Shown here piece after piece: positions 1 to 11,286 of a DNA stretch of 64,000 nucleotides. The DNA comes from Nephromyces sp. MM_2019 (taxonomy: Eukaryota; Apicomplexa; Aconoidasida; Nephromycida): NCBI GenBank assembly GCA_015657535.1, contig JADHZB010001096.1, positions 126,685-190,684 on the forward strand, given 5' to 3'. Within the stretch, counting starts at the first letter, position 1. Each line of letters opens with the position of its first letter. The translations under genes were made by a program, and so were the position numbers. Under the pieces are notes generated by a model, which ran no database searches, was not told where the DNA came from, and was given only the letters and a program-made list of their open reading frames with translations.

Positions 1-311
1 GCCATCGAGTAGTTAACGCATTTAGTCACTTTTCGATATTTTTGCCTTCTACATGTTTGGGTACCCTTGTAAGTAGCGATGAAGATGTGAAAATATGAAA
101 AGTACAGATAACAACTGTGATGGATCCTCGCTACATATTCACACTTGGAGTAGTGTGGTGGAAACACGGATACGCTGCATTCTTACACTTTGTCTTTCTC
201 CGCAATTTGGCTGAATATGCGTGAAAAATACAGTTTATCTGCAGTGCACATCAAGACCATCATCTACCCGAGTTTTAAGCTTAATCAAGGGTGTTGATTG
301 CAGCTATCAAT

Positions 312-2685
312 ATGCAAATCACTCTCAGGGGCCGCCTTAGGAACCTCCTTGGCTGCTGTACTTCTGGCTCCAAGTATAAACATATAATGCATGAGGCTGG
401 CTTTGGGGTATTATATCGCCAACTTCCTTATTTGGGAGTTCGCATTGCTCATCAAGGCTTTTCTGACGTCAGCTATTTGTGGCAGCGTTTACTTAATGAG
501 CTAGAAAGCCAGGTTGCTCGCAATGATAGGAACAACATTCCACTCTTAGACCTTGCAAAAAAGAAAATGGAATTGCCGCACTTGAAGCAACAGCTAACTA
601 TGAACAAGGCATCCACGGGAAATGCCGGTATATTAGAATGTATTGATGACACAGAAGGTCTTTCTCATAAGTTTGCAGAACATTCTCAAGAGGATCTGCA
701 GTTTACTAAAGATATCGATGCTGCTTCTCCACGGGTAATGGATACTTCTGAAAATGACCTGCACCGTACGAGGCATAGTATAGCCTCTAAAGGCATTGAG
801 GGGGTGAAATTGGTTGAATTGAATGAAAATTCAAGCTTTCTGGTGCCAGCTACGGGTAATTCAAAAAGTTCTGCAGTAGAAAAAGACTCAAAAAGGTTGA
901 TGCAGGGATTTTCATTGCACACGAGGGAACTTGAAGCTACGGTAGCTAATTGTGATATTACAGGAAATTTTCATGATTTTACTTCAAATTTTTATGAGCC
1001 GCGAGACTCAACTCAAAATGATTTCCAGGCTCCAAACGCAGAAGTTACTTCCGAAATGACATCTTCAAAAAACTGGGTTCAGCATGAATTATGCACTGAC
1101 GAGAGCAAAAGCATAAGCGAAGGCATAACTGATCCTCGGACCCATCATTTTGCCGTTAAGGATGTGCATAATTCACTGGCAAACACTGTGTACAAGCTCT
1201 CTAAGAACGGTAAAAGTGTTGGGTGCCTTACAGGATTTCATTGATGTGTTTTGAAATGATAAAATCTATGTTTGAAACTGAATTTTTGCCGCTTGAAATT
1301 GAAGAAGTTTCCAGTACTATGCCCATCTAACTCAATATGGATACTATAAATTGCCTATGTCGTTTTGTTCTTACTTGCTGCATTTAAGCATATTTGACTC
1401 TTTGAAAAACCTTGGTGGCACTGATCTATTTGTGCCTAATCACAGGCAAATCTCTAGACATAGCCTTCATCTATGGAAATGCAGAAACTTGGCCGAATAT
1501 CCTATGTTTTGTTTTAGGGGGGCTTGAATATTTTGAATGGATTTACGCATCGAATACTTTACCTTTTGAGCATCCATGGAACCGAATCATTATATCTAGA
1601 ACAGCTACTTGTTTGATTCTGCTACCATGATGCCCGATTCTGTTTCACGTTTTAGAGCTATATAGGCGATAGATTTATCATTTCCGGCTACTGTATTAAA
1701 ATCGGCAAGTCTATGCCTGGCTCTTTGGAGTCAGTAGATAACACACTGCTCACCTTAAAAAAAAGATACTTCTTTTGCAGGGAACTTGATACTATAAACA
1801 ATTCGTGTAGTATGTTTTTCACGGGAGAATACTCTTATTAATGATGGCACTTCCTTGCACTGTATAGCGTATGCTAGTGACCATACATCTTGTGTTGCTT
1901 GTGCGAAAGTTTGGGTGATGTTCTAGTGCTACTTTGTTATGAACTTTGATTTTAGCGAACTATTTAGAAATCTTAGTGAGAACTTTGCAGGCCTTTGTGC
2001 TGAACTTGGAAATTTTTTTTGTGCTTTAAAGGCAAAAAACACTTATGAAGTGCTGTTTCTGCTCATACGCGATCAAGCTCCCAATTAATTTCTAGTGGTT
2101 GCCGTATTTGAAGGTGCAGCCGCTAAATTTATTCGCATCCTTCTAGCCAGAGGTAGTTTATTACATAGAGGGTATATGATAGTCTCTTTGAATGGGATAT
2201 TTTCAACAAAAAGCTGCTAAATTAGAGAGGCAACCATGCTTCTTTGCTATTTTTTTCGTAACTTCGCTTGATTCATCTGCTGTGGCTTATATACAGTGAG
2301 ATATTTACGATTATTTTAAAAAGAATTAATCGAAAAATATATCTTCTTTTATTCTTGCAATTAGAATGAGTCAGGTCTTATAGGAAACGTATAGCACTGC
2401 TGATAATATATTTTGGATTATTTAAATTATTTGGCAGATTCTAAAACCTTTGAAGAATTTTCTGGCCAAGAATTGACTCCTGCGCAGCTCTTTTTAAAAG
2501 AAAACCAGCAAAGACTGATTGAGCGGGCAGAATTATACTATAAAGAAAAGCGACGAATCTTAGATGAAGAAAATGAGTGGGATTATTATAGGGATCCCGT
2601 TGTCAGGCCTCCAAAAAAACATCTATGGGGCTCGGGCAGCGATTATTCAGACCAGCCTCCTGCTTATGAGTTAGCGGTAGTTTAG
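312..2685 (+). CDS. Unknown two-exon hydrophilic protein (about 381 aa)
   Basis: Two exons, 312-1209 and 2438-2685. The first reading frame runs on to a stop at 1244, but a donor G|GTAAAA at 1209/1210 leaves one base, and the acceptor TTATTTGGCAG at 2437 supplies the other two (GAT), so the phase matches. The N-terminal 60 residues are the most ordered part (aromatic and Leu-rich, LYRQLPYLGVRIAH). The middle is polar and probably disordered. The second exon is a highly charged helix (LIERAELYYKEKRRILDEEN) ending in a Tyr/Pro-rich tail, SDQPPAYELAVV. An in-frame acceptor, GATTGCAG at 302, means the true start could lie in an earlier exon, perhaps outside the window. ATG 312 is the first in-frame Met. 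No family recognised. Confidence 0.6.
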
Positions 2686-3215
2686 TGCGGACAACTTTTG
2701 ACCTTTTTTTGAATGGCTTTAAGCTTGTTCTTTACAAATACTGGATTTTTCAAAACGTCTGCCTGGTTTTTTATCTGTTCTCCCGGCAAATATAATGCTA
2801 TTGAACTATAAATTAGCATAATACTATAGGAATATCAATGTTTTTCAACATATTTTTACATCTCTTTATTTTTCTTTGACGTAATATGAAAACTGCATAC
2901 ACTCTTGCATTAATACTATTATTAAATGCAAAATTTAAATTTTTTATTAGGGCCTCGGGGAAAAAAAATTGATTTAGCTTTTAACTTATCAAAAAATAAA
3001 AACATACATGCAAATGATATAAGATTTTTTTACAAACTTGTATCCTCCAATGACCATTTGCTGTTATCATTGATTTGACAAGCCATTGCATTACACGCAC
3101 ACACGCGTGCTTTCTCCCTTGAATTACTCCTGACTTGTTTTTGATTTGGACTTCACTCCTTTTTCATTTTTTTTCTGTACAAAGGGAGCAAAGCTGTGAA
3201 TTTATAAAGGGGATA
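2686..3215. other. Intergenic, AT-rich
   Basis: No coding signal seen, apart from a possible acceptor CTGTACAAAG at 3184. Ten open codons run from there to the RsfS start at 3216, so an upstream leader or targeting exon is possible. Confidence 0.4.
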
Positions 3216-6087
3216 ATGCTCACGATTGAGCAGATTGTCTATTTGCTAAATAAGGTGAGAAATTTCTTTATGCAATATTTTTCGTGCTCCTTTTCCCAGT
3301 GTAGTTTTTGAAGTTAGTGTGTTTGGTACCTCGAACCCTTGTGGTGCTTTCTTGAGTGCTTTTATGTGCTGGCATAACTATCGCATTTCGCAATAATTAT
3401 AAGTCTTTGGAGAGTTTTACCCTTTTAAGTTTAGCCTTACTAGGAACTAAGTTAAATTTTGTTTTTGCATGAAAGATATATCCTTACGATGTGGTTGCAA
3501 AACTATTATCGTTGTTCTAGTCTCCAAAATTTTCTGCTGCTTTTCGCACTATTATCTTAGGAAAATCACTAAATCCTGTAAGTTTTATTCCCTTTTACTG
3601 TAACAAGTTGCATTAGCAGTAATTTCTAGATGCAAATGAAACTTCTTGTGCATCGTTGGGTGATAGTTCTTCTATGAGTCAATTTACAAGCGAATTTTCT
3701 TCGTTTGCTTAGATGAATTATCGCATTATGCTGAAGTACATCCTCTTTGTTGGGTTAAATTTCTGCTTAACTCAGTGATGCTCTTTTTCAGCGTAGGTCG
3801 TGTTGATGTCAAAAACTAACATCAAGCACCTGTAGCGAAGTTTTGACTTTTGAAGACATTTTTTGTTCCTCTTCTTTGCCTTTCATTGCTATTTCTGTTA
3901 TAGTGCTCGAAATAGTGAATTTATTTATGCTTTCATTTTTGCCTAAATTAAAAGCCATGCTCCTCCACTGCACGAATGATTGCAGCTTATTGCAGTATCT
4001 ACCTTTGTAGCTGGGCAAGTCATTATATTTTTCCCAGTATTTTTTCCTTTTTTAGATAAATTGCCTTGTTTTTGTGCAGCGCCTTTTTTGCTTTACAATT
4101 GACCCAACACCTTTGTAAATACTTTAATTTAGAATTAAAAATTTGATGTATCAAATGAGTCGTATGCTGCTCTCACTGTACTACCCTTCTTTCCTGATTC
4201 TTTTCTGTCACGGAGAAAATGAAGCGGCATGTATTTGTTTTATATTTTTGTGATTATAATTTCTATATTTCCACTTGATGTTTCATCCTTTATTAATCCG
4301 ATGCCTTCCCATAACTTTTAATTCTCTTGATTTCTCCTTTTTTCTAGTTTGTAGTTGCTTCCTTAACCTCTTCGTCTAATTCCATTTCTTGTATAAGCAA
4401 ATGCATGCCTCCCTCTCCTTAAAATTTCTTAAAGCTATTCACAATGTCTGGGCACATGCTTTGATTCCCCTTGTCCGCAAAAAAAAATTGCCCGAGCTGC
4501 AATCCTTTCGCATGACATAAGAACAGCATCAAACGCCTTCACTTGGGTGCTATTGTATTGCGCAAATATCCTATATATGGAATATCTGCTTGCATAGCAT
4601 CAACACTCCTCCTGCGCTTGTGGCTGACAAGGGCGCAGCCTATTGCGCTATGCTTCTGATTTTTTCCAGGACCAGGCCATAAACATTAACGTTATAGACA
4701 TGGAAAAATGCGGTCGCCGGGATCTAGCAGTTTATGCTATAATTGCAACAGGCCGAAACTCGCAGCATTGCAGGTAGTTTTGGCTTGCATACCAAATTCA
4801 ATCGCATATATACGCGATTAAATTTTACAGTCTAGAAAAACTATCAGCTTGAGCCATATTTTCCATGGTACTTTATTGAAAGACTGATTCACTACATATA
4901 TGTTATGCAGTAATGTCAATCTGCAACTCAGTCGAGTAGTAGACTTATTTAAGATTCTTAGGTCTCCACAGCGCTAAGTTACTGCACAGATGTTATACAA
5001 GAATGCCAGTAGCCCTTTCAAATAGTAGCTTATCTGGAATGATTAGGTCTCCGTAATATCGATTTTCAAAGACTTGATCGACTACCCTAGCTTCTGGGAT
5101 ATCATCATTTTTGTGGTTTGAATACTCTGCGTGACTTTAATTTTTTAGCAATTCAGCGGCTGCTTTACACAATATACTTTTGCTAGGAAGATGGAGACTC
5201 ATTTCTGAAATCTAATTCTCCGGTTTGCTCAAATTGCGTGGAAACGAGTCAGTGCACTGTACCGCAGACCGCTTCCTAATGTTTTACTTTTTCCCGAAAT
5301 TAAATTTGCCCCTTTCGTAGCTTGATCGCGAAAACTCCTGCGGTCTTCGTTGGTGCGCGATATCTCTGAAGTAAGCATTTCTAATGAGGACTTGGCAAGT
5401 TAGCGCATCAATAGAACCCCATATGACTATCAGAGTTAGAGCAATCAAATCAGCTTCGTAGATATTTTGGTCCGTTGATTTCAGAGGTCAACGAATAATG
5501 CTCCCAAAACATGAATTTTTTTGTTAATTTATCATGCTCGGTATACTTTGATATTTTTCTGGTCTTCTGTTTTGAAGCAAAAAGCGGTGTACTGCCACGA
5601 GTAACTAAGCTATAACTTGGGGGCCTTTAGTATAAGGAAAAGGCTTTTTCTGCGCTTACATACCGGCAGAAAGTCTATCCTCTAGCTGGAAGATTTGATC
5701 TCCACAGGTTTGTCCGTGAGACCCACCGAAGATTGTCCTCTAACCACGGTGCAAATATACATAACGCTTAGTCACTTTGCCAATGGCTATCGAGATATTA
5801 GAAAATCATACTATTTTTGTTGTGTTAAGCAAAGGGTCTTATTCGCTCATTTTTGCAGAATGATAGCGAGAAACATCGTCCAAGTCGTCCGAAGCCTTGA
5901 AGTTCCATATATTTCGCGGGCCACATTTTGCTGTGGGACTAAGGATGACAGCTGGGTAACTGCGTATATAGGACCAGTTCACCTCCATTGTTTCACGGAA
6001 AAATTGAGGGACCATTACAAGTACGTGAAGCTATGGTTACATCAATATGTAACAAATTTGCTATTCCTAATATTACAATATTTGTAA
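3216..6087 (+). CDS. rsfS: Ribosomal silencing factor RsfS / Iojap family (MALSU1-like), three exons
   Basis: RsfS/Iojap proteins bind uL14 on the large subunit of bacterial-type (here organellar) ribosomes and block or monitor subunit joining. Exons are 3216-3254, 4670-4773 and 5859-6087, giving 123 residues, close to the family's usual length. Exon 1 ends MLTIEQIVYLLNK before GTGAGA (the helix before the core). Exon 2, behind TTTTTTCCAG, reads DQAININVIDMEK then IIATGRNSQHC, which matches the family's 'DI.VlD' strand and 'VIaTG.S.rH' motif. Exon 3, behind CATTTTTGCAG, has DDSWVTAYIGPVHLHCF followed by REHY-like LRDHYKYVKLW, matching the C-terminal 'WvlvD.gdvvVH.F....R.YY.LE.LW'. Junction phases are 0 and 2 and match exactly. 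The usual Asp after the Trp strand is replaced (AYIGP). The C-terminal tail after KLW is unusual (Leu-rich) and may instead be spliced at GTACGT (6018). An N-terminal targeting exon may be missing. Confidence 0.82.
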
Positions 6088-6466
6088 TTAATAAAATAGG
6101 TGGAATAATTTTACTTATATCAGATCTTATAGTTTGTGTTTTTACCATCAGACGCCATTTTTTATCAAATCTGCTTGATAAACAAAAATTTCAGCAGCAC
6201 ACATGTTCTGGCGTTCTTCTGAAATTTTTTACTTGTAAACAATTTTCAATTTGGCTCGCTTTTTTTCACCATGGAATATTTTTTACACGCCATGGATGTC
6301 ATGGCGTTTTTAAGGAATTCATCGAATCAGCTATACAGGCTAGTCACGCCAGCCTAGCAAGCCGAAGAATGAAGCTCTTTTTGAGAGATATTTAGGTGTA
6401 ACAGATACCACATGATGATCTGAGAGTACCAATCACATTATACTTGGAATTCCTTATAGTCAACAC
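6088..6466. other. Region after RsfS, no gene seen
   Basis: A 135-codon plus-strand frame (5988-6395) overlaps the RsfS 3' end in another frame. It has no recognisable content and is treated as a shadow. Confidence 0.3.
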
Positions 6467-6676
6467 TTATGCGCAGACAGGGAGAGGTTCACCACGCCGG
6501 AAGCGTCCTGCATTCAAAGTTTGCTCATAGCTATTATGATACTCCTGCTCAATGCAAGACACCATAAAATTCCTAGATTTAAATCTCACGCATGCAGATG
6601 CTGTCTTGTTTTCTAACAAGCCCCGTGTAATCCATGCCCAATAATCTATAGCTACACTTTCATCTGTTTTTATCAA
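6467..6676 (-). CDS. Possible terminal exon, unknown protein
   Basis: A minus-strand frame of up to 69 codons ends at 6467. Its distal part is protein-like, with two Cys 12 residues apart (ACVRF...MVSC) and a charged end, RFRRGEPLPVCA. Possible acceptors GAAAGTGTAG and CTATAG lie at about 6660 and would make it a last exon, but a second frame of the same stretch is also open after them. No family recognised. A mitochondrial small Cys protein is only a guess. Confidence 0.27.
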   Translation of the reverse strand: MIKTDESVAIDYWAWITRGLLENKTASACVRFKSRNFMVSCIEQEYHNSYEQTLNAGRFRRGEPLPVCA

Positions 6677-7665
6677 ATGTTGTAAAAGGATAATAAAGGG
6701 ACTAGCTCAAAAATCTAGATGAAACTGTCTTAATTATATATCCTGTCTTTTAGAGGCTTTATTGTGTTACTATTGAAACCGTAGTAAGCAGACGATTCAC
6801 CTGATCTGCACTGTCGTAAAATCTATATTTCGGAATGACCAAGGTGATAATTCCAGGAATTGTTCATTATGTTCAATATTCACTGTAAGGTACTAGGCAG
6901 CCTTATATCTTCAGTATTCACATTCATTGGCGAATGAGCCACTGACTTTGTAATCCCGCTGCTTGACTCACATCGCCTGTACAAATAGAGTTTTTTTAAA
7001 CCAATCGCTGAGATAAAAGTTTCGAGCAGACCCAAGGTTAGCTGCCCGGCACAAGTAATTTATTGGTCTTTAATCCATAGAATGAGCACGATTAAATATC
7101 GAACATCGATAATCCGAGCAATTCATCGCAAGCAAAGACGCCAAATTCTCCTCTTCCATGCACTTTTTAAATCCCACGAATGCAATTTAAGAAAGCTTTT
7201 AAGCTGCTTACCTCACGGTTTTAATAATAACCCTCCTGGTATCGATTTTTCAGGCTTGAAACTCTCTACACCGACGCAGGAGAACATATATTTCCTAGCG
7301 AACACGCAGCAGTGTCATCTGGTCCGAACGACATGATTTAAACTAATGGCAACAGGAATTTGACTGCACGATATGTAGCAGCACACTCGTATACAGAGGA
7401 ATCTCAGTAGATAGTGCGTATAGAAAACTATACATAGTGCCGCCTGGCTGCAACTACGACGTGTCGAGCAATGAAACTGCGAAGAACGCTAAGTACAGTG
7501 TTCCTCCTAGAATTAAAAAATCTCAGGAATAATAACTCCAAGAATAAATAGTTTCCAAAAATAATTGCGAATGACAAGAATTATGGTAAACCTTATACTT
7601 AAAATCGTGGGCTTTTCAAAATATCCCTTGCACTTCTGCAAAAATCGCATGCTTCTGCGCAGCTG
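6677..7665. other. No firm gene
   Basis: A strong minus-strand donor (GAG|GTAAGC, about 7212) lacks an open exon before it. A short open minus-strand stretch behind TTTGTACAG near 6990 could be an exon but cannot be tied to anything. Confidence 0.3.
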
Positions 7666-7927
7666 CTAAATTAATGCCACAGCGGTGGTAGCAAGATTCA
7701 ATGATCCGTCCAATCCAAATACTATGAGCCATAGCGCATCCAAATCTGCTGTAAACTTGAGAAAATTGGTTGACTCTAACTGGCCATTAAGGTCCAATGT
7801 GAAGTTATTGAATTGCTCACCTTCACAACTTGCCGCAGCCACATGCATTACGCCAGCCAGGCTCTATAATCCAGCAGGAATACTACTGAAAGTTTCCCCA
7901 CTCAAATTAAGGTTCATAATATCATGA
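7666..7927 (-). pseudogene. LRR-like reading frame interrupted by one TAG
   Basis: On the minus strand one frame stays open through about 85 codons except for a single TAG at about 7869-7871. Before it the translation is LNLSGETFSSIPAGL and directly after it SLAGVMHV. Read through, this matches the typical leucine-rich repeat 'L.LSgN.f.sIP.gL.sL..L..L' with TAG at a variable position. The stop is also part of a possible acceptor (GGATTATAG) and a donor GAAG|GTGAGC follows, so a 43-base exon is an alternative. Because TAG ends bona fide genes elsewhere in the window, reassignment is unlikely. The opposite strand is also open here (80 codons), which lowers confidence. Confidence 0.25.
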
Positions 7928-7937
7928 ACCTTAATTT
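7904..7937. repeat. 34-bp inverted repeat (14-bp perfect arms)
   Basis: Arms AAATTAAGGTTCAT and ATGAACCTTAATTT are separated by six bases (AATATC). They lie at the edge of the LRR-like frame and would form a strong hairpin or a dyad protein-binding site. No flanking target duplication was seen. Confidence 0.85.
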
Positions 7938-9064
7938 CCTCTGAAAAACAGCATAAAAGCATTCATTTCATAATGACGCAAAGCGTGCTACATCACCATA
8001 CACAATTTTAACATTTTCATTTAGGAGGCGTACATTCTTAGGTAGACTCCAATAACAGCAACACTGAACTTAGGAATAGCCGTTGCAGCCAGTTTATAAT
8101 CGAAGCAAGCACCAAACAAGAGCCAAGGGGTATTACCTACAACCAAGCGTATGTACCGCATTTATTTTTATAGTGCAATAGAGGCAATTTGGATTCAGAA
8201 TTCAGTAGTAAATAATAAGGAAGATGATGCAACCACCTAATTATTCCAATTTGGAAAATATATGCTGCTGACGGCACCACTATATCAAAGCGTTAGCCCA
8301 CCAAAATAACCGAAGAACAGTCCTGACTCGAAACCTTTTTCCACTTTGAAATAGAGGAAACAGAATTTTACCATACGCTACCCCTGGCGTGGTTGTATCT
8401 ATTTACTCAGATATGTAGGGAACGTGATAATCAAGCCAGGCAGTAAGGGGGGCCGGCCACTTCAGGTACATTAAACAATGTAAATACAAATCTATGGCAT
8501 TTCGAGCGTGGCGAGACCTGTAAAAATGCAGTACATTTTACCGGAACAATCTGATCAGTATCACGAAGGAAATCACCATCATATTAAACTCCTTTATTCC
8601 CAAAAGATACGCTCATTTGAGCCCATTCATTTACCTCAGCAACATTTTGCGTTAAGTGGGTTGCAGGGAGAAAAGCAAGCGAAAGCCTCTGCGATTCAAT
8701 ATTTCAATAAGGCGAAGATATAAGCAAAAGCCCAGTGTACTGTATGAAATTAAGCAGAAACTCCGCAGGCGTCAATGCGGCACTTTCACTACAAAGCGGT
8801 GAGGAGCTCAAAAGTAACTACAGTATTAAAGGACCAAGAGGGAGGACTCGTGAAAATTTGTTAAATATAGATTATTGGACAAATTCGACTGCTCATGCCA
8901 GGCACCTGAAGAAAAACACTTTCAGCATGATAAATACAGAGGTTTACTAACATCAATTGCATTTTTTGAATAAATCTAGAAAAAAATGAACGCTTTTTGT
9001 GGAAAGCACTATAAAAAAAAACTCCCCCACAGGTATTCATCCCATTGTGGCTATTATCCAAACC
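7938..9064. other. No gene supported
   Basis: Two 71-codon plus-strand frames (8508-8723 and 8735-8950) have no splice support and no recognisable content. Confidence 0.3.
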
Positions 9065-9295
9065 TCATCCAGCGCTCTTTTGCCCACTGCTTTCATGGCT
9101 CGATACAGAGCGATTTGCATAAGCTTTTTCCACTTCTTCTATAGCAGCTTGCCGTGCCTCCAATATTCCCACCAAGCTCGGTTCAGATGTATCGGGTCTC
9201 ATGATTATATGCATTACCGTAGACCCAGCCGCTATAGAGCAAAAACCTGCTGTCAAACCGATGACGTAGTGTTTCCACAAAATACCAAATGGCAT
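9065..9295 (-). CDS. Small one-helix protein, UQCC6/BRAWNIN-like (tentative)
   Basis: An intronless 76-codon frame starts at ATG 9295 and ends in TGA at 9065. It begins MPFGILWKHYVIGL, continues into a hydrophobic helix of about 20 residues (AGFCSIAAGSTVMHII) and then MRPDTSEPS, followed by a charged amphipathic tail. The layout M-P-x-G-x-x-W-x-x-Y, small-residue helix 'AG..V.H' and 'RPD...P' is that of UQCC6 (BRAWNIN/C12orf73), a mitochondrial inner-membrane microprotein needed for complex III assembly, usually 60-75 residues. The match is a remembered pattern, not an alignment. The final dozen residues are Ser-rich and could be intron if GTATCG near 9100 is a donor. Confidence 0.5.
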   Translation of the reverse strand: MPFGILWKHYVIGLTAGFCSIAAGSTVMHIIMRPDTSEPSLVGILEARQAAIEEVEKAYANRSVSSHESSGQKSAG

Positions 9296-9378
9296 ATTGA
9301 AGAGTATACAAATTGTGTACTTCGTGCAAACGCTATTGAAGAGACTTTTGAATAGTTTGGAGGATAATATTTTTCAGC

Positions 9379-9700
9379 TCATGATAATGGAATGTAACAA
9401 CCCTTCGAATGCATCCGGCTTAATAACGGCATTGCTCGCTCCCGAAATTCCGAGTTACCATATACCAATGATGACGAACATCCTCTGAGGCACCGCAATT
9501 CCCCATCCATAGGTATGCCTAGGGATGCCTTTCTAGGACTCAGGCGAGTACCTGGCAACCAGCTGCAACTGGGGTCAGCATTTTGCCGCGTTGCCGATGC
9601 GCTAACTGGCCTGAGGGCGCAATTGTAGCTACCCTTGTACACTGATCCGGGGCTATCATAAAGACCGGCTCTTCATGAGCCTTTATGCCTCGGCGGCATA
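9379..9700. other. GC-richer island with overlapping open frames
   Basis: The stretch is markedly richer in G+C than its surroundings and is open in several frames. On the minus strand an 87-codon frame ends at 9379, and an alternative ATG near 9650 gives about 36 codons up to a donor CAG|GTACTC. On the plus strand a frame is open for about 75 codons after 9398, ending TAG near 9626. One of these is probably real coding sequence, but the strand and frame cannot be chosen by eye. Confidence 0.3.
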
Positions 9701-11286
9701 TACAGGAGAAATATATTAGGACTTGCTATTTTAGAGGAATTCTTCTTTAATAGGAGGATCAAAGAAATAAATTACTAAAACTAACACAGAACAGCGTACC
9801 ACCTAACTTCTAGTGAGCATAATATGTAAACCCTAGTTTAGCGTCTGCCGAGATTTTGAGGTACTCATTCACATGGAATCTAGAAGGCTATACACATGGG
9901 GACTGTATATCGTGATACAACTCAACTTTATCATTAATCAGATGAAGCTCATATGGAATCGCGCACAGCCCACTTCTGTTGCAAACCTTGTTTTTCTTAT
10001 AATTTTTTTCGATTGTAAAAACTAGACATCAGGAAAATGCCATGGTATATTTTGATTGCCAGAGTGAGTTCGTTTGCGCACCATCAGGCCACGATAAAAT
10101 TATAATATATTGTTGCCACATGACAGAAATCAAACACAGGAAAAGTGCTTCTTTAGCCTTTCAAATTCAATGCCATATCAAAATTTCAAAGCTCAAGTTA
10201 CTATCATCTACGAGGTTTCCAATTTCCTCGATCACTTCTAAGCTTCAACAGTATGCTGCAGTCTACATCAGCTACGCGGGGCACCTGTAAAACTTTTTCC
10301 GTTCCTTAGGACGCAGTTTCCATAGTTCTTATGGACTGGCTGCCAACGTGGTGCACTGATTATTTTAGATAATATTCATATTACCGAGCCGCTAATGGTT
10401 CTGATGATCGCTGAAGAAAGTCTTACTTATCATTGTGTGAGGTTGTTTTAGCACAGGAAGGAGCTACCGAATCACTCAGGGCTCCGAAAGTATCCTATAA
10501 TTCAACCACACTAAGTTTTTAACTTTTTTTTGTGGACAAACTTGTCCCAAACTCTGCTGTTGAATTGTAATTCAGGCAGCTTGCAGAAGCTCTGTAATAT
10601 ATTCGCCTCTTGAAATGAGTTTCATTTGTAGTTCCATCGCATAGCGACTTGTGAGAAGTTTGAGAACCAGCTTAAATTGATCTCAGCTATTTCCTTTAAC
10701 TAAAATTTTGTTGAGCTTTGTTAATTCTGAGTTTTACGCATTTTTGACCGCTACCGCAGCCTAATTTCTTAACTATATTATTTCTGTTTCCATCGGGGAT
10801 ACCATATTGCCTTATTCCCTTCTAGTCAATGGCCCGGTATCCTTGTTTAGAAACAAGCTTAACTGGTTGATATAATTTATTTCAACCTTGTAAAGGTACT
10901 TTGACTTTCTTATAAGAAAGATACCGAATAATCGCATTAATAATTTTCCTTTAGTCACGTGATTCGGATAATATGAAGCAAAGCTCCGAAGGCTTTTTTT
11001 GCTAAAAGTAAGTAGTTTCAGTCCGAAACACACATTTTTATAAGAGTACATTTTTTTAAGAAGACATTAATTTACCAGCCAGCAATGGGCCCGGAAAAGT
11101 TTTTCATTAATGCCGGAATAAACTGCAGTAAAAGGGCATACCTTGTTTTACGAGCTATACGGAGAAAGCGCTTATTTCGGAAGCATCTAACTTATGCTAG
11201 GCTAAAAATTTAGAATATCATAACTCGGCAACCCCGCAATAGATCATAGCCACTCGAATTTAAAAAGCTTTTTTGGTATGACTGGA
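9701..11286. other. No gene supported
   Basis: The only notable item is ATG 10042 in a good context, followed after seven codons by a donor-like GTGAGT (10064). No matching acceptor exon was found. Confidence 0.3.

Noticed and set aside
1..68. Short open stretch ending CTT|GTAAGT at the window start
   Set aside because: Its phase does not fit the next exon and its beginning lies outside the window.
5988..6395. 135-codon plus-strand frame overlapping the RsfS end
   Set aside because: The RsfS frame explains the conserved part. This frame has no recognisable content.
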